Shown: positions 1 to 7,979 of the stretch, piece after piece
Layout: every line of letters starts with the position of its first letter
Numbering within the stretch: position 1 is the first letter of the stretch
Source: Flavobacterium frigoris
GTDB taxonomy: Bacteria; Bacteroidota; Bacteroidia; Flavobacteriales; Flavobacteriaceae
Assembly (NCBI RefSeq): GCF_900111075.1
Contig: NZ_FOFZ01000001.1
Span: forward strand, 434,001 to 498,000
DNA: 64,000 bases
Direction: 5' to 3'
The notes under the pieces: generated by a model
Databases searched by the model: none
What the model was told of the DNA's origin: nothing
Seen by the model: the letters and a program-made list of their open reading frames with translations, nothing else
Program-made: the position numbers and the translations under genes

Positions 1-734
1 ACGTTGCTATCGCAAATTTAAAATTGGTATTGCAAAACCACGTAATTGGTTTAGGAACTAAAGCTAATGATTTAGTTGCAGGAGGTTATTTTAAAACTTT
101 TGGGTTCTTAAAGACATCTTCTACTTCTACGTCAGGTGCTAACTTAAGTGTATTTGTTAGGATGGTAGGCAATGATGTAATTTTAAACGGAGGAATAGCT
201 AACGGTGGTGCTAAAGTTACTACTGCTGATGCTGCAATTGCTAATAACGGAATCATCCATATTATTGATGCAGTTTTGAAATTACCAACAATCGTCGATC
301 AAATAAAATCTAACCCTAACTTGTCTTCTTTATTAGCGGTTGTTACTTCTGCGCCGCAGGCTTCAGTTTTAACTACGTTGAATGGAGCTACAGGTTCAGC
401 TGCAGTTACAGTATATGCTCCAGATAATGGTGCTTTTACTACTGCAACTGCTACGGGTGGTTATTTAGTAGGGAAAACGGATGCGCAAGTTATAAATATC
501 TTAAGATATCATTTAGAGAGTGGAAACAGAGCTCCAAGTTCAACTTCTTCATACTCATCTTCTGACCTTGCTATTACAACTTTAAATACACCTAACAAAT
601 TTACAATTTTGGCTGGTACTGTAAAAATTAAGGATGTAGTAGGGACTACTAATGGTACAGTAAAAACTTTTAACATTCAAGGTACAAATGGAGTAATTCA
701 AATAGTAGATAAAGTATTGCAACCATTTTTGTAA
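1..734 (+). CDS. Fasciclin (FAS1) domain protein, 5'-truncated by window edge
   Basis: The reading frame is open to the first base of the window, so the true start lies upstream and the visible TTG at 24 is internal. The visible part ends one FAS1 domain and contains another complete one. Both end in the typical FAS1 H2-type motif: NGIIHIIDAVLKLP near residue 76 and NGVIQIVDKVLQPFL at the C terminus, counted from base 24. The H1-type motif appears as VTVYAPDNGAF. FAS1 domains are extracellular adhesion modules; in Flavobacteriaceae they usually sit in exported or lipoprotein surface proteins. Signal peptide and N-terminal domains are not visible. A strong terminator follows directly. Confidence 0.85.
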   Translation, partial: VAIANLKLVLQNHVIGLGTKANDLVAGGYFKTFGFLKTSSTSTSGANLSVFVRMVGNDVILNGGIANGGAKVTTADAAIANNGIIHIIDAVLKLPTIVDQIKSNPNLSSLLAVVTSAPQASVLTTLNGATGSAAVTVYAPDNGAFTTATATGGYLVGKTDAQVINILRYHLESGNRAPSSTSSYSSSDLAITTLNTPNKFTILAGTVKIKDVVGTTNGTVKTFNIQGTNGVIQIVDKVLQPFL

Positions 735-755
735 GACTATAATCTAAATTTATAT

Positions 756-790
756 AAACTGCCTAAAATTTATTTTAGGCAGTTTATTTT
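756..790 (+). terminator. Rho-independent terminator after the fasciclin gene
   Basis: A 13-bp perfect stem (756-768 with 773-785, core AACTGCCTAAAA) closes a 4-base loop and is followed by a T-rich run. Confidence 0.85.
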
Positions 791-855
791 ATAATAGTAA
801 TTGTACAGCCACTTTAGCTTTTAGCAATAAGTGGTTTTTTTATGCCTTTTTTGTC

Positions 856-863
856 TATATTTG
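856..863 (+). promoter_or_regulatory. TAnnTTTG -7 promoter box upstream of the 889 gene
   Basis: TATATTTG matches the Bacteroidota -7 consensus exactly and lies 25 bases before the ATG. No clear -33 TTTG at the usual distance. Confidence 0.5.
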
Positions 864-888
864 TTTTTAAAAAAATAACATTTACTCT

Positions 889-1311
889 ATGTACGAATTT
901 TTAAAAGAATTTCATTCTGGTTGGGCTTATGTAGCTCTTGTATTATTAGTGGTTGCAGTAGTTAATGCTTTTATTGGAGTGTTTTCCAAAAAAGAATTTA
1001 CGACTAAGGATCGAAAAATAGCTATTTTTGGTTTGATAGGAACACATACTCAGTTATTAATTGGATTGATTTTGTATTTTGTTAGTCCACTTGGTTTTGC
1101 TTCATTGGGACAAATGTCTGATAAAGCATTGCGATTGACTTCCTTAGAACATCCTCTAATTAACATTATTGCTATCACGTTAATCACGATTGGATGGACA
1201 AAACATAAAAAATTGACAACGTCTGAATCAAAATTTAAGACTTTTTCTATTTTTTACGGATTGGGATTGTTGCTTATTTTGAGTAGAATTCCATGGGCAA
1301 TGTGGTTATAA
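889..1311 (+). CDS. Conserved 4-TM membrane protein (cytochrome-b-like, unknown function)
   Basis: A 140-residue protein with four hydrophobic segments (about 13-32, 44-64, 88-103, 117-132). Histidines sit at or near membrane boundaries (H9, H53, H88, H106), and the C terminus carries an R-x-P-W motif (R133, P135, W136). That spacing would suit haem binding, but this is inference and no CxxCH or other diagnostic motif is present. The gene has its own -7 box and terminator, so it looks monocistronic. I do not recognise a characterised homologue; a small inner-membrane redox or structural protein is the most I can say. Confidence 0.6.
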   Translation: MYEFLKEFHSGWAYVALVLLVVAVVNAFIGVFSKKEFTTKDRKIAIFGLIGTHTQLLIGLILYFVSPLGFASLGQMSDKALRLTSLEHPLINIIAITLITIGWTKHKKLTTSESKFKTFSIFYGLGLLLILSRIPWAMWL

Positions 1312-1321
1312 AAAAACAAAA

Positions 1322-1347
1322 AAAGTCCTATTTATAGGGCTTTTTTT
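1322..1347 (+). terminator. Rho-independent terminator after the 4-TM gene
   Basis: AAAGTCCTA pairs with TAGGGCTTT (one G-U pair) across a 3-base loop, followed by a run of seven T. Confidence 0.8.
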
Positions 1348-1395
1348 ATCAAGGTATGGTTTTTGTTTAAACAGAGTCGAACTAAAAAGTTAATA

Positions 1396-1893
1396 ATGAG
1401 AAAATCAATCACAGCTCTTTTTTTATTTACCATTGTTGCATTGGTGAGTAGTCAAAGTTTAATTATCAATAATCAAAAAACTCCAATTCAAAAAACTTCA
1501 GTAGCCAAAGACACTATCAAAAAGGCCAAGGTCTTAGTTCTGCAGCAAGAAATTAAAAAAGATTCGGTAGAAGATAAGATGGGTCAGTTAGTCATGTACA
1601 AGAAAGATGCCCATGCCTCGTATTATGCTGATAAGTTTCACGGTAGGAGAACAGCCAGCGGTGCACTATTTGACATGCACAAATATACAGCAGCTCATAA
1701 AAAATTCCCATTTGGAACTAAGCTAAAAATAACGAATCAAGCCAATGGACAATCTGTTATTGTAGAGGTTACTGACAGAGGGCCTTTTGTAAAATCGAGA
1801 GATATTGACCTTTCTAAAATAGCTTTTATGGAAATAGCAAAAAACAAAGGCGCTGGAGTTATGATTGTAACGATTGAAGCTTTTAAAAAATAA
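1396..1893 (+). CDS. RlpA-like septal ring protein, double-psi beta-barrel domain
   Basis: The 165-residue product has a Sec signal peptide (MRKSITALFLFTIVALVSSQ) and then a double-psi beta-barrel domain. RlpA hallmarks are clear: HASYYADKFHGRRTASG, TAAHKKFPFGT, VTDRGPF and the RDIDLS motif. RlpA family proteins act in the periplasm on naked peptidoglycan glycans or bind septal peptidoglycan. The catalytic-type D (in TDRGPF) and H (in TAAHK) are present. There is no SPOR domain and no lipobox cysteine. An in-frame TTG at 1363 would precede the signal peptide by 11 polar residues, so the ATG at 1396 is preferred. Confidence 0.87.
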   Translation: MRKSITALFLFTIVALVSSQSLIINNQKTPIQKTSVAKDTIKKAKVLVLQQEIKKDSVEDKMGQLVMYKKDAHASYYADKFHGRRTASGALFDMHKYTAAHKKFPFGTKLKITNQANGQSVIVEVTDRGPFVKSRDIDLSKIAFMEIAKNKGAGVMIVTIEAFKK

Positions 1894-1896
1894 TTA

Positions 1897-2364
1897 TTAC
1901 CAGTTCATAAAAGGATTAATACTTAAATTAGAGTTGTAATACCGGTTGTCATTCGTTACTTCTTTGCCTAGCCAGCTTGGTTTTTCAAAAGTTTCACCTT
2001 CAGAGTGAAGCTCTATTTCGGCAATAATTAAACCTTTGTTTTCGCCATAAAACTCGTCAACTTCATAGGTGTGGTTTCCTATTTTTATTTCAAAACGAGT
2101 TTTGTCAATAGCTCCTTTTTCACAGAGTAATAGTAATTTTTCGGCTTCGGCTACGGGAATTTCTTTTTCCCACTCAAAACGAGACATTCCCGTCTCATTT
2201 GACACTCCTTTTATCGTGATATAGGCGTTGTCTGCTTTTACTCGAATGCGAACTGTTCGTTCTGGGACGGAGCTTAAATAGCCTTGTTTAATTCGATTTT
2301 GTTCAAAAGCCTCTTTTTTAAAAGCCTCTGATGTAACTAAAAATTTTCGTTCTATTTCTATCAT
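1897..2364 (-). CDS. CYTH domain protein (triphosphate tunnel metalloenzyme family)
   Basis: A 155-residue protein beginning with the CYTH signature MIEIERKFLV (the ExExK tunnel motif) followed by the IKQGYLS, RTVRIRVK and AYITIKG strands. The acidic end motif IIAEIEL and the WLGKEVTNDNRYYN segment complete the fold. Bacterial short CYTH proteins of this type hydrolyse inorganic triphosphate or related organic triphosphates using divalent metal; the exact substrate cannot be told from sequence. It is convergent with the rlpA-like gene, with only 3 bases between stops. Confidence 0.88.
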   Translation of the reverse strand: MIEIERKFLVTSEAFKKEAFEQNRIKQGYLSSVPERTVRIRVKADNAYITIKGVSNETGMSRFEWEKEIPVAEAEKLLLLCEKGAIDKTRFEIKIGNHTYEVDEFYGENKGLIIAEIELHSEGETFEKPSWLGKEVTNDNRYYNSNLSINPFMNW

Positions 2365-2388
2365 TTAAAAGTCTATTTGGTTTTTAAT

Positions 2389-2500
2389 AAGAGCTTCTTC
2401 CAGCTTTTTATTATATCTTTTTGTTTTTTCTAGAATCGGAAATAAATTCAGTTTCTAGAAAAATTAAAAAGGATGCCATTTCCATCTGGGCTATCCCTAA
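2389..2500 (+). repeat. Intergenic palindromic repeat, copy a
   Basis: The block reads AGCTTCTTCCAGCTTTTT, then ATATCTTTTT, then a hairpin with arms TTTTTCTAGAA (2425-2435) and TTCTAGAAAAA (2453-2463), then GGATGCCATTTCCATC and GGGCTATCCCT. The same left and right blocks, with a different hairpin between them, recur at 30277-30369. Related fragments lie at 43226-43345 and 50640-50712. This resembles the multi-copy intergenic repeats common in Flavobacterium genomes. Confidence 0.65.
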
Positions 2501-2555
2501 TTCAAATGTATCAAATATTTATACTCTAATAGAATGTTTTCATAGAAAAGCTATT

Positions 2556-2563
2556 TAAATTTG
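2556..2563 (+). promoter_or_regulatory. TAnnTTTG -7 box for dinB
   Basis: TAAATTTG ends 4 bases before the ATG, so the transcript would begin at or very near the start codon and would be essentially leaderless. Confidence 0.5.
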
Positions 2564-2567
2564 TATC

Positions 2568-3650
2568 ATGTCCGAAAGTAGCCCAAATAGAAAAATCATA
2601 CACATCGACATGGACGCTTTCTACGCTTCTGTGGAGCAAATGGATAATCCTTCACTACGAGGAAAACCAGTTGCTGTGGGTGGTTCTGAAAATCGGGGTG
2701 TTGTAGCGGCTGCAAGTTATGAGGCGAGAAAATTTGGAGTAAGAAGTGCTATTAGTGGGGTAATGGCAAAGAAAAATTGTCCTGACATTATTTTTGTTAG
2801 TCCGCGATTTGATAGATATAAAGAAATTTCGACTAAGATTCATAAAATTTTTAGAGAGTATACTGATTTAGTGGAGCCGCTTTCACTTGATGAAGCCTAT
2901 TTAGACGTTACTCAAAATAAAAAAGGAAACCCTAGTGCTAGTCTATTGGCAGAAGAAATCCGCTTACGAATATTCAAAGAAGTGGGACTAACCGCATCAG
3001 CAGGAATATCAGTCAACAAGTTTGTTGCAAAAATCGCTAGTGATTACAACAAACCCAATGGACAAAAGACAGTAAATCCAGAGGAGGTGATCACTTTTTT
3101 AGAAGAATTACCCATTCGTAAATTTTATGGAGTAGGGAAAGTTACTACCGAAAAGATGTATCAGTTGGGAATCTTTACCGGAGTTGAATTAAAAAGCAAG
3201 TCATTAGAATTCCTGGAGAAACATTTTGGAAAAGCGGGAGGCTTCTATTATAATGTCGTGCGGGGAATTCATAACAGCGAGGTCAAATCAGATAGAATCA
3301 CTAAATCTGTTGCTGCAGAACATACTTTTGACATAAATCTTTCATCGGAGATCTTTATGATTGAGCAACTGGAAAACATTGCAAATACATTAGAGAGAAG
3401 GCTCAAAAAACATAATATTTCTGGGAAGACAGTTACTTTAAAAATCAAGTACAGTGATTTTACTCAGCAAACCAGAAGTAAAACATTGCCTTATTTTATT
3501 GCTGACAAAGGATTGATTTTAGAAACGGTAAAGGAGCTTTTATATCAGGAACGCATGAAAAATTCGGTTCGGTTATTAGGAATATCCTTGAATAATTTAA
3601 ATACGGAAGTTAAGAAAGCTGTTGTGGTACAGCTAAAATTTAGTTTTTAA
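2568..3650 (+). CDS. dinB: DNA polymerase IV (Y-family)
   Basis: A 360-residue error-prone translesion polymerase. The catalytic acidic residues lie in the motifs DMDAFYASVE (D14, D16) and SLDEAYLD (D108, E109). The steric YASYEARKFGVRS region, the helix-hairpin-helix (LPIRKFYGVGKVT) and the little-finger domain follow in the usual order. The C terminus QLKFSF fits a beta-clamp-binding peptide. Length is normal for DinB. It is transcribed alone from a promoter that may give a leaderless message. No LexA-type operator could be recognised. Confidence 0.96.
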   Translation: MSESSPNRKIIHIDMDAFYASVEQMDNPSLRGKPVAVGGSENRGVVAAASYEARKFGVRSAISGVMAKKNCPDIIFVSPRFDRYKEISTKIHKIFREYTDLVEPLSLDEAYLDVTQNKKGNPSASLLAEEIRLRIFKEVGLTASAGISVNKFVAKIASDYNKPNGQKTVNPEEVITFLEELPIRKFYGVGKVTTEKMYQLGIFTGVELKSKSLEFLEKHFGKAGGFYYNVVRGIHNSEVKSDRITKSVAAEHTFDINLSSEIFMIEQLENIANTLERRLKKHNISGKTVTLKIKYSDFTQQTRSKTLPYFIADKGLILETVKELLYQERMKNSVRLLGISLNNLNTEVKKAVVVQLKFSF

Positions 3651-3718
3651 GACCTGCTTAGGCATCTTCAACAATAGTTAAATCCCTTAGAAAAACATTT
3701 TATTTTTTTATTTTTATT

Positions 3719-3726
3719 TATATTTG
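3719..3726 (+). promoter_or_regulatory. TAnnTTTG -7 box for the PAS gene
   Basis: TATATTTG lies 16 bases upstream of the ATG at 3743. Confidence 0.45.
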
Positions 3727-3742
3727 ATTAAAAATACAGGTC

Positions 3743-4258
3743 ATGTTAGATTTTAAACACTACGATAGTGCATTTGCGAGGCGTTATGATACTCTTGATC
3801 GGACGTTAGTTCCTATTTTGGCATGGAATTTTCACCGTGAATACTTAGATGAAGTAAAAAACATCTATGTTGACTGTATTAAATTAAATCTAATTGCAAG
3901 TAATAGTAAATGGGGAGTAGATGATTGGGATTTCAAAAATAAGCTAAAAGAGGAGGTGATTATTGTTACTGACGCTAAATTAGAGATTGTTTTTGCTTCA
4001 CATAACCTTACTAAAATGAATGGTTATAGAGAAGAAGAAGTTATGGGTAGGACTCCAAAAATGTTTCATGGGTCAGCAACGAATTCACTAACTTCTAATG
4101 AAATTAGAAAAGCAATCCAATTGCAAGAGCCTTTCGAAAAAACAGTTTTGAATTATAAAAAGAATGGTGATACTTATCTTTGTCTAATTAAGGGATTTCC
4201 AGTATTTAATAGAAAAGGGGAATTATCTCATTTTATTGCCTTTGAAAAAGCAGCATAA
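3743..4258 (+). CDS. Stand-alone PAS-domain protein
   Basis: A 171-residue soluble protein. Residues 1-65 are a Trp/Tyr/Asp-rich N-terminal segment I do not recognise. Residues about 68-171 form a PAS fold: IIVTDAKLEIVFASHNLTKM, GYREEEVMGRTPKMF, KNGDTYLC and a closing FIAFEKA strand. The helix that in LOV photoreceptors contains the flavin-binding GRNCRFLQ reads GRTPKMFHGSAT, with no Cys, so a LOV photocycle is not expected. There is no output domain, so it may act through protein contacts. It appears monocistronic, with its own promoter box and terminator. Confidence 0.8.
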   Translation: MLDFKHYDSAFARRYDTLDRTLVPILAWNFHREYLDEVKNIYVDCIKLNLIASNSKWGVDDWDFKNKLKEEVIIVTDAKLEIVFASHNLTKMNGYREEEVMGRTPKMFHGSATNSLTSNEIRKAIQLQEPFEKTVLNYKKNGDTYLCLIKGFPVFNRKGELSHFIAFEKAA

Positions 4259-4292
4259 AAAAAGCCCTTTTTATTTAAAAAAGGGCTTTTTT
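4257..4292. terminator. Bidirectional terminator between PAS gene and Bax-inhibitor gene
   Basis: AAAAAGCCCTTTTT and AAAAAAGGGCTTTTT form a long symmetric stem with T runs on both strands. It can serve the PAS gene (+) and the minus-strand gene ending at 4313. Confidence 0.85.
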
Positions 4293-4312
4293 ACGTTTTA
4301 TAGAATCTAGAA

Positions 4313-5086
4313 TTAATCTTTACTTGAGAGCTTAGAAAGCAATCTTAAAAACTCAATGTACAACCATACAAGAGTAATCATCAAGCCCATCGCGCCAAAC
4401 CACTCCATGTATTTAGGCATTTTTTCTTGAACTCCTTTTTCAATTCTGTCAAAGTCCAAAAACAAGTTTAAAGCAGCGATAATAATTACAAACACACTGA
4501 TACCAATACTCATCATCGAATTACCATAGTGAACCGGAGTAAAACTGGTAAACATAGAAACAATCCATGAGATAATGTAGTAAGTAGCAATGGCAAGTGT
4601 AGCAGCAACAACAACTGATTTAAATTGTTCTGTTACTTTTACAATTTTGAATCTGTAAAGGCCTAAGCATACTGCAAAAGTTACAAATGTGGCTCCAACT
4701 GCCTGTATCACAATTCCAGGATATTTAGCTTCGAAAATAGCAGAAATTCCTCCAATAAACAGACCCTCAAATAACGCGTATCCAGGAGCTAAATAGGGTG
4801 AATATTGCGGTTTGAAAGCGGCAATTACAACTAGGACTAATCCGGCTATAGCGCCACCAATAGCAGGTACTATTGGGTTTGTGCCATTAAAAGCCATCCA
4901 CCAAATCACGATGGCAGAGGCAATAAGTAATAGAAACAAAAGTAATGTCTTATTCATTGTGCCAGATAACGTCATCTCTTGATCGTAATCAATAACAGTA
5001 GCTCTATGCACTTGTTCTTTTCCTGATGCTGATGTAGCCGAAAAAGATTTATTAGTTAAAAAAGGGTTTTTTGATTTGAAATTCAT
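4313..5086 (-). CDS. Bax inhibitor-1/YccA family membrane protein
   Basis: A 257-residue protein with a hydrophilic N terminus (MNFKSKNPFLTNKSF) and seven hydrophobic helices from about residue 45 onward, ending in a polar tail with WLYIEFLRLLSKLS, as in the TMBIM/YccA family. Members are pH-sensitive calcium-leak or general integral membrane proteins; in Bacteria the role is poorly known. A start eight codons further upstream (5110) is possible, but MNFKS is the better start because it removes a hydrophobic MKKQILFN extension. The gene stands alone between two terminators. Confidence 0.87.
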   Translation of the reverse strand: MNFKSKNPFLTNKSFSATSASGKEQVHRATVIDYDQEMTLSGTMNKTLLLFLLLIASAIVIWWMAFNGTNPIVPAIGGAIAGLVLVVIAAFKPQYSPYLAPGYALFEGLFIGGISAIFEAKYPGIVIQAVGATFVTFAVCLGLYRFKIVKVTEQFKSVVVAATLAIATYYIISWIVSMFTSFTPVHYGNSMMSIGISVFVIIIAALNLFLDFDRIEKGVQEKMPKYMEWFGAMGLMITLVWLYIEFLRLLSKLSSKD

Positions 5087-5138
5087 GTTAAATAAAATTT
5101 GTTTTTTCAAAGGTAAATTAAAAAAAATGTAAGCACAA

Positions 5139-5176
5139 AAAAACCGTCTCGTTTAATTTATAACAAGACGGTTTTT
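5139..5176 (-). terminator. Terminator of pyk
   Basis: An inverted repeat with arms AAAAACCGTCTYG and CAAGACGGTTTTT lies directly after the pyk stop codon on the minus strand. Confidence 0.75.
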
Positions 5177-5194
5177 GATTGAAGAGTATTTAAA

Positions 5195-6625
5195 TTACTC
5201 TATTTCTGAAACTCTCATGGTGTTTACCATCCCTTTTTCTTTAATAGGCATTGCGGCTAAGTTGATCAGGAAATCTCCTTTAGTTACGTATCCTTTTTCT
5301 CTTGCAATTTCATTAACATCAGTTACCGTATCATCAGTACTTACAATTTTGTCATAGTAATATGATTTTACCCCCCATAACAAACTTAATTGTGTAACGA
5401 TCCGTTTGTTTGATGTGAATACTAAAATATGTGCTGATGGTCTCCAAGCAGATATTTGAAATGCTGTATAACCACTATTTGTCAAAGTACAAATTGCTTT
5501 CGCTTTAATAGCATCGGCCATAATTGCTGCATGACGACAAATTGTTTTAGTGATAAAACGTTTTGTTTTAATTTGTGGTGTATTTTGTGGCACATGAATT
5601 AACGGAGAGTTTTCAACAGCTTTAATAATCTGTGTCATTTTCTCGATTACTTGTACTGGGTAATTTCCTGTAGCAGTTTCTCCAGAAAGCATTACCGCAT
5701 CTGCACCGTCCATTACAGAGTTAGCAACATCATTTACTTCAGCTCTTGTAGGAGTCAAACTAGTAATCATAGTCTCCATCATTTGAGTAGCTACAATAAC
5801 TGGGATTCGTGCCATTTTGGCTTTACGAATCAATTCTTTTTGAACTAATGGTACTTCATGTGCAGGAAGTTCCACTCCAAGATCACCACGCGCTACCATT
5901 AAGGCATCACAATAAGCAACAATCTTGTCTATGTTTTCTAATGCTTCCGGCATTTCTATTTTGGCAACAATCGGAATTTTATAATCAGAATGTTCAGCGA
6001 TCAGATTTTGTAAATCTTTTAAATCTTGAGGTGTTTTTACAAAAGAAAGTGCAATCCAGTCTACTTTTTGTTCAATAGCAAAAATAGCATCAGCAATATC
6101 TTTTTCTGTCATTGCAGGAAGAGATATTTTTGTGTTAGGAAGATTAACTCCTTTTTTAGACTTCAATTCACCACCTTGTATTACTCTAGCAACTACCTCT
6201 GTATTTTTGTCTGTTTCTACAATTTCGAAAATTAGTTTTCCGTCATCCAATAAAATTCTTTCTCCCGGATTGACATCATTTGGAAAGTTTTTATATTTCA
6301 TGAACACTTTTTGAGCTGTTCCAAGAATATCTTCTGCAGTCGTAAACGTAATTAAGTCACCGTCATGTACTACAACGCCTTCATTCATTACTCCTACACG
6401 AAGTTTTGGACCTTGTAAGTCGCCAAGTATTGCTGTAGTATATCCATACTCTTCATTAAGATCTCTAATGATTTTCATTTTTTCTTTGACATCAGCATAA
6501 TCGGCATGAGAAAAATTAACTCTAAACACATTTACGCCTGCGTCAATCATATCTTTTATAATCTCTCTTGTGCTACATGCAGGTCCTAGTGTGGCTACAA
6601 TTTTGGTTTTTTTGCTTGGAATCAT
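5195..6625 (-). CDS. pyk: Pyruvate kinase
   Basis: A 476-residue glycolytic enzyme converting phosphoenolpyruvate and ADP to pyruvate and ATP. The N-terminal motif TKIVATLGPACS, the substrate loop FRVNFSHADY, the catalytic region VAKIEMPEAL, MVARGDLGVELP and the ATQMMETMITS-PTRAEVNDVA stretch are all intact. The C-terminal allosteric domain is of normal length. The stop-to-start gap to the upstream IPExxxVDY gene is only 5 bases, so the two are co-transcribed. The terminator at 5139-5176 closes the unit. Confidence 0.97.
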   Translation of the reverse strand: MIPSKKTKIVATLGPACSTREIIKDMIDAGVNVFRVNFSHADYADVKEKMKIIRDLNEEYGYTTAILGDLQGPKLRVGVMNEGVVVHDGDLITFTTAEDILGTAQKVFMKYKNFPNDVNPGERILLDDGKLIFEIVETDKNTEVVARVIQGGELKSKKGVNLPNTKISLPAMTEKDIADAIFAIEQKVDWIALSFVKTPQDLKDLQNLIAEHSDYKIPIVAKIEMPEALENIDKIVAYCDALMVARGDLGVELPAHEVPLVQKELIRKAKMARIPVIVATQMMETMITSLTPTRAEVNDVANSVMDGADAVMLSGETATGNYPVQVIEKMTQIIKAVENSPLIHVPQNTPQIKTKRFITKTICRHAAIMADAIKAKAICTLTNSGYTAFQISAWRPSAHILVFTSNKRIVTQLSLLWGVKSYYYDKIVSTDDTVTDVNEIAREKGYVTKGDFLINLAAMPIKEKGMVNTMRVSEIE

Positions 6626-6630
6626 TTGTA

Positions 6631-7119
6631 TTAAAAAATTAAATTGTTTTTTGATTTTATTTGGTTAGTATCAACAGTATAAATTGCTGATATACTATCA
6701 ATGGTATTTAATATTGTTTTTATTTTAGGTAGGTTCATCGTATCTTCAGTATTTTCAATTTTTAGAAAATAATCTGCCTTTTTAAATTCTGGAAGCAAGT
6801 ACACTTTTGTAGAAATTTCCAGGGTTGTATTTGAAAATAAATTTTGGATAGCGTCTTTTTTTTGTTGCGTAACCTCATTTTTATTTTGAATCAAATTCCA
6901 GGAAATTGCATTTTCGGAATCATAATAATAAAATCTGGAAAATTTTGTCTCTCCTTCTTTTATATTGATTTGAACTTCATCCTTACTTTTACCTAAGTTT
7001 ATGGGAAGCTTTTGGTTGATGAAATAGGCTAATCGATAATCCTCTAATGAAGTATGTATCGCAATAAGATGGTAATCTATTTCGTCAAATTCGCCAAGAT
7101 CCAGTTTATGAATTGCCAT
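6631..7119 (-). CDS. IPExxxVDY family protein
   Basis: A 162-residue protein of a Bacteroidota-specific family typically encoded between rnc and pyk. The family name motif appears in variant form as LPEFKKADY, and the C terminus ends in KSKNNLIF as is usual. The N-terminal half is rich in acidic residues (DLGEFDEIDYHLIAI). No catalytic motif is visible and the function is unknown. It sits 5 bases upstream of pyk and about 114 bases downstream of rnc, matching the conserved order. The link to central metabolism or RNA processing is only by neighbourhood. Confidence 0.85.
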   Translation of the reverse strand: MAIHKLDLGEFDEIDYHLIAIHTSLEDYRLAYFINQKLPINLGKSKDEVQINIKEGETKFSRFYYYDSENAISWNLIQNKNEVTQQKKDAIQNLFSNTTLEISTKVYLLPEFKKADYFLKIENTEDTMNLPKIKTILNTIDSISAIYTVDTNQIKSKNNLIF

Positions 7120-7233
7120 TTGATGATAAAATAAGTTGTAAATATAGTGTATCCAAAGAAGTTATGATGCACTAATTCAGGATGTTTTGGTTAATTTACT
7201 AACGAAAACGTTATAGCTTTATGTAAATAGATT

Positions 7234-7974
7234 TTATTTTTTATCCATTTTTTCCTGTAATGCAAAATAGGTACGTTGAGATGCTTTTTCTTCTGCTTTC
7301 TTTTTTGAAGTAGCTCTTGCCTTTGCAATTACTTTACCGTCTATACTTAATTTTACCCCGAAGAAGCGTGTTCCGTCTATTCCGTTGTCTTCATAGATAT
7401 CATAATGAAATATTTTTTTCTCTTTTTGACACCATTCGATAACAAGACTTTTGTAGCTAATTACTTTTCCTTCTAATCTGGAAATGTCCACATAAGGAAT
7501 GATCACTCTTTTCTGAATGAATTTTTCACAGTAGCTATAGCCTCTGTCTAGGTAAATTGCACCTACTAACGATTCAAAGATGTTTCCGTGGATGTTTTCT
7601 CCAAAATGATGTACTGGAACTTTACTTTCGATAAACCGAATTAGATTTAAATCTTTTCCTAATTCATTTAAGTGTTCTCTACTAACAATTTTAGAACGCA
7701 TTTTAGTAAGGTAGCCTTCGTCTCCAAGTGGTGCTTTATTAAATAAATGCGCTGCAATTACGGAGCTTAACATGGCATCTCCTAGAAATTCTAAGCGCTC
7801 GTAATTGACAGGAACCCCGTCTGAATTAAGTTTATTTGAAGAACGATGTGTGAACGCCTTTTTATAGTTGTCTAGATTTTTTGGAGGAAAACCTAAAATG
7901 ACTTGTATAGAACCAAAAAAAATCCCGTCTTCTAGAGAACGGGATTTTGTAAATATTTTTTTTAGTATACTCAT
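7234..7974 (-). CDS. rnc: Ribonuclease III
   Basis: A 246-residue double-strand-specific endoribonuclease for rRNA and mRNA processing. The catalytic signature YERLEFLGDAML is present, with the second acidic cluster in FESLVGAIYLDRG. A C-terminal double-stranded-RNA-binding domain follows (SYKSLVIEWCQK to ATSKKKAEEKASQ). The gene starts 5 bases after the fabF stop, indicating co-transcription with fabF and acpP. Confidence 0.96.
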   Translation of the reverse strand: MSILKKIFTKSRSLEDGIFFGSIQVILGFPPKNLDNYKKAFTHRSSNKLNSDGVPVNYERLEFLGDAMLSSVIAAHLFNKAPLGDEGYLTKMRSKIVSREHLNELGKDLNLIRFIESKVPVHHFGENIHGNIFESLVGAIYLDRGYSYCEKFIQKRVIIPYVDISRLEGKVISYKSLVIEWCQKEKKIFHYDIYEDNGIDGTRFFGVKLSIDGKVIAKARATSKKKAEEKASQRTYFALQEKMDKK

Positions 7975-7979
7975 TTAAA

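Noticed and set aside
3743..4258. LOV photoreceptor
   Set aside because: The flavin-binding Cys motif is absent (GRTPKMF instead of GRNCRFL).
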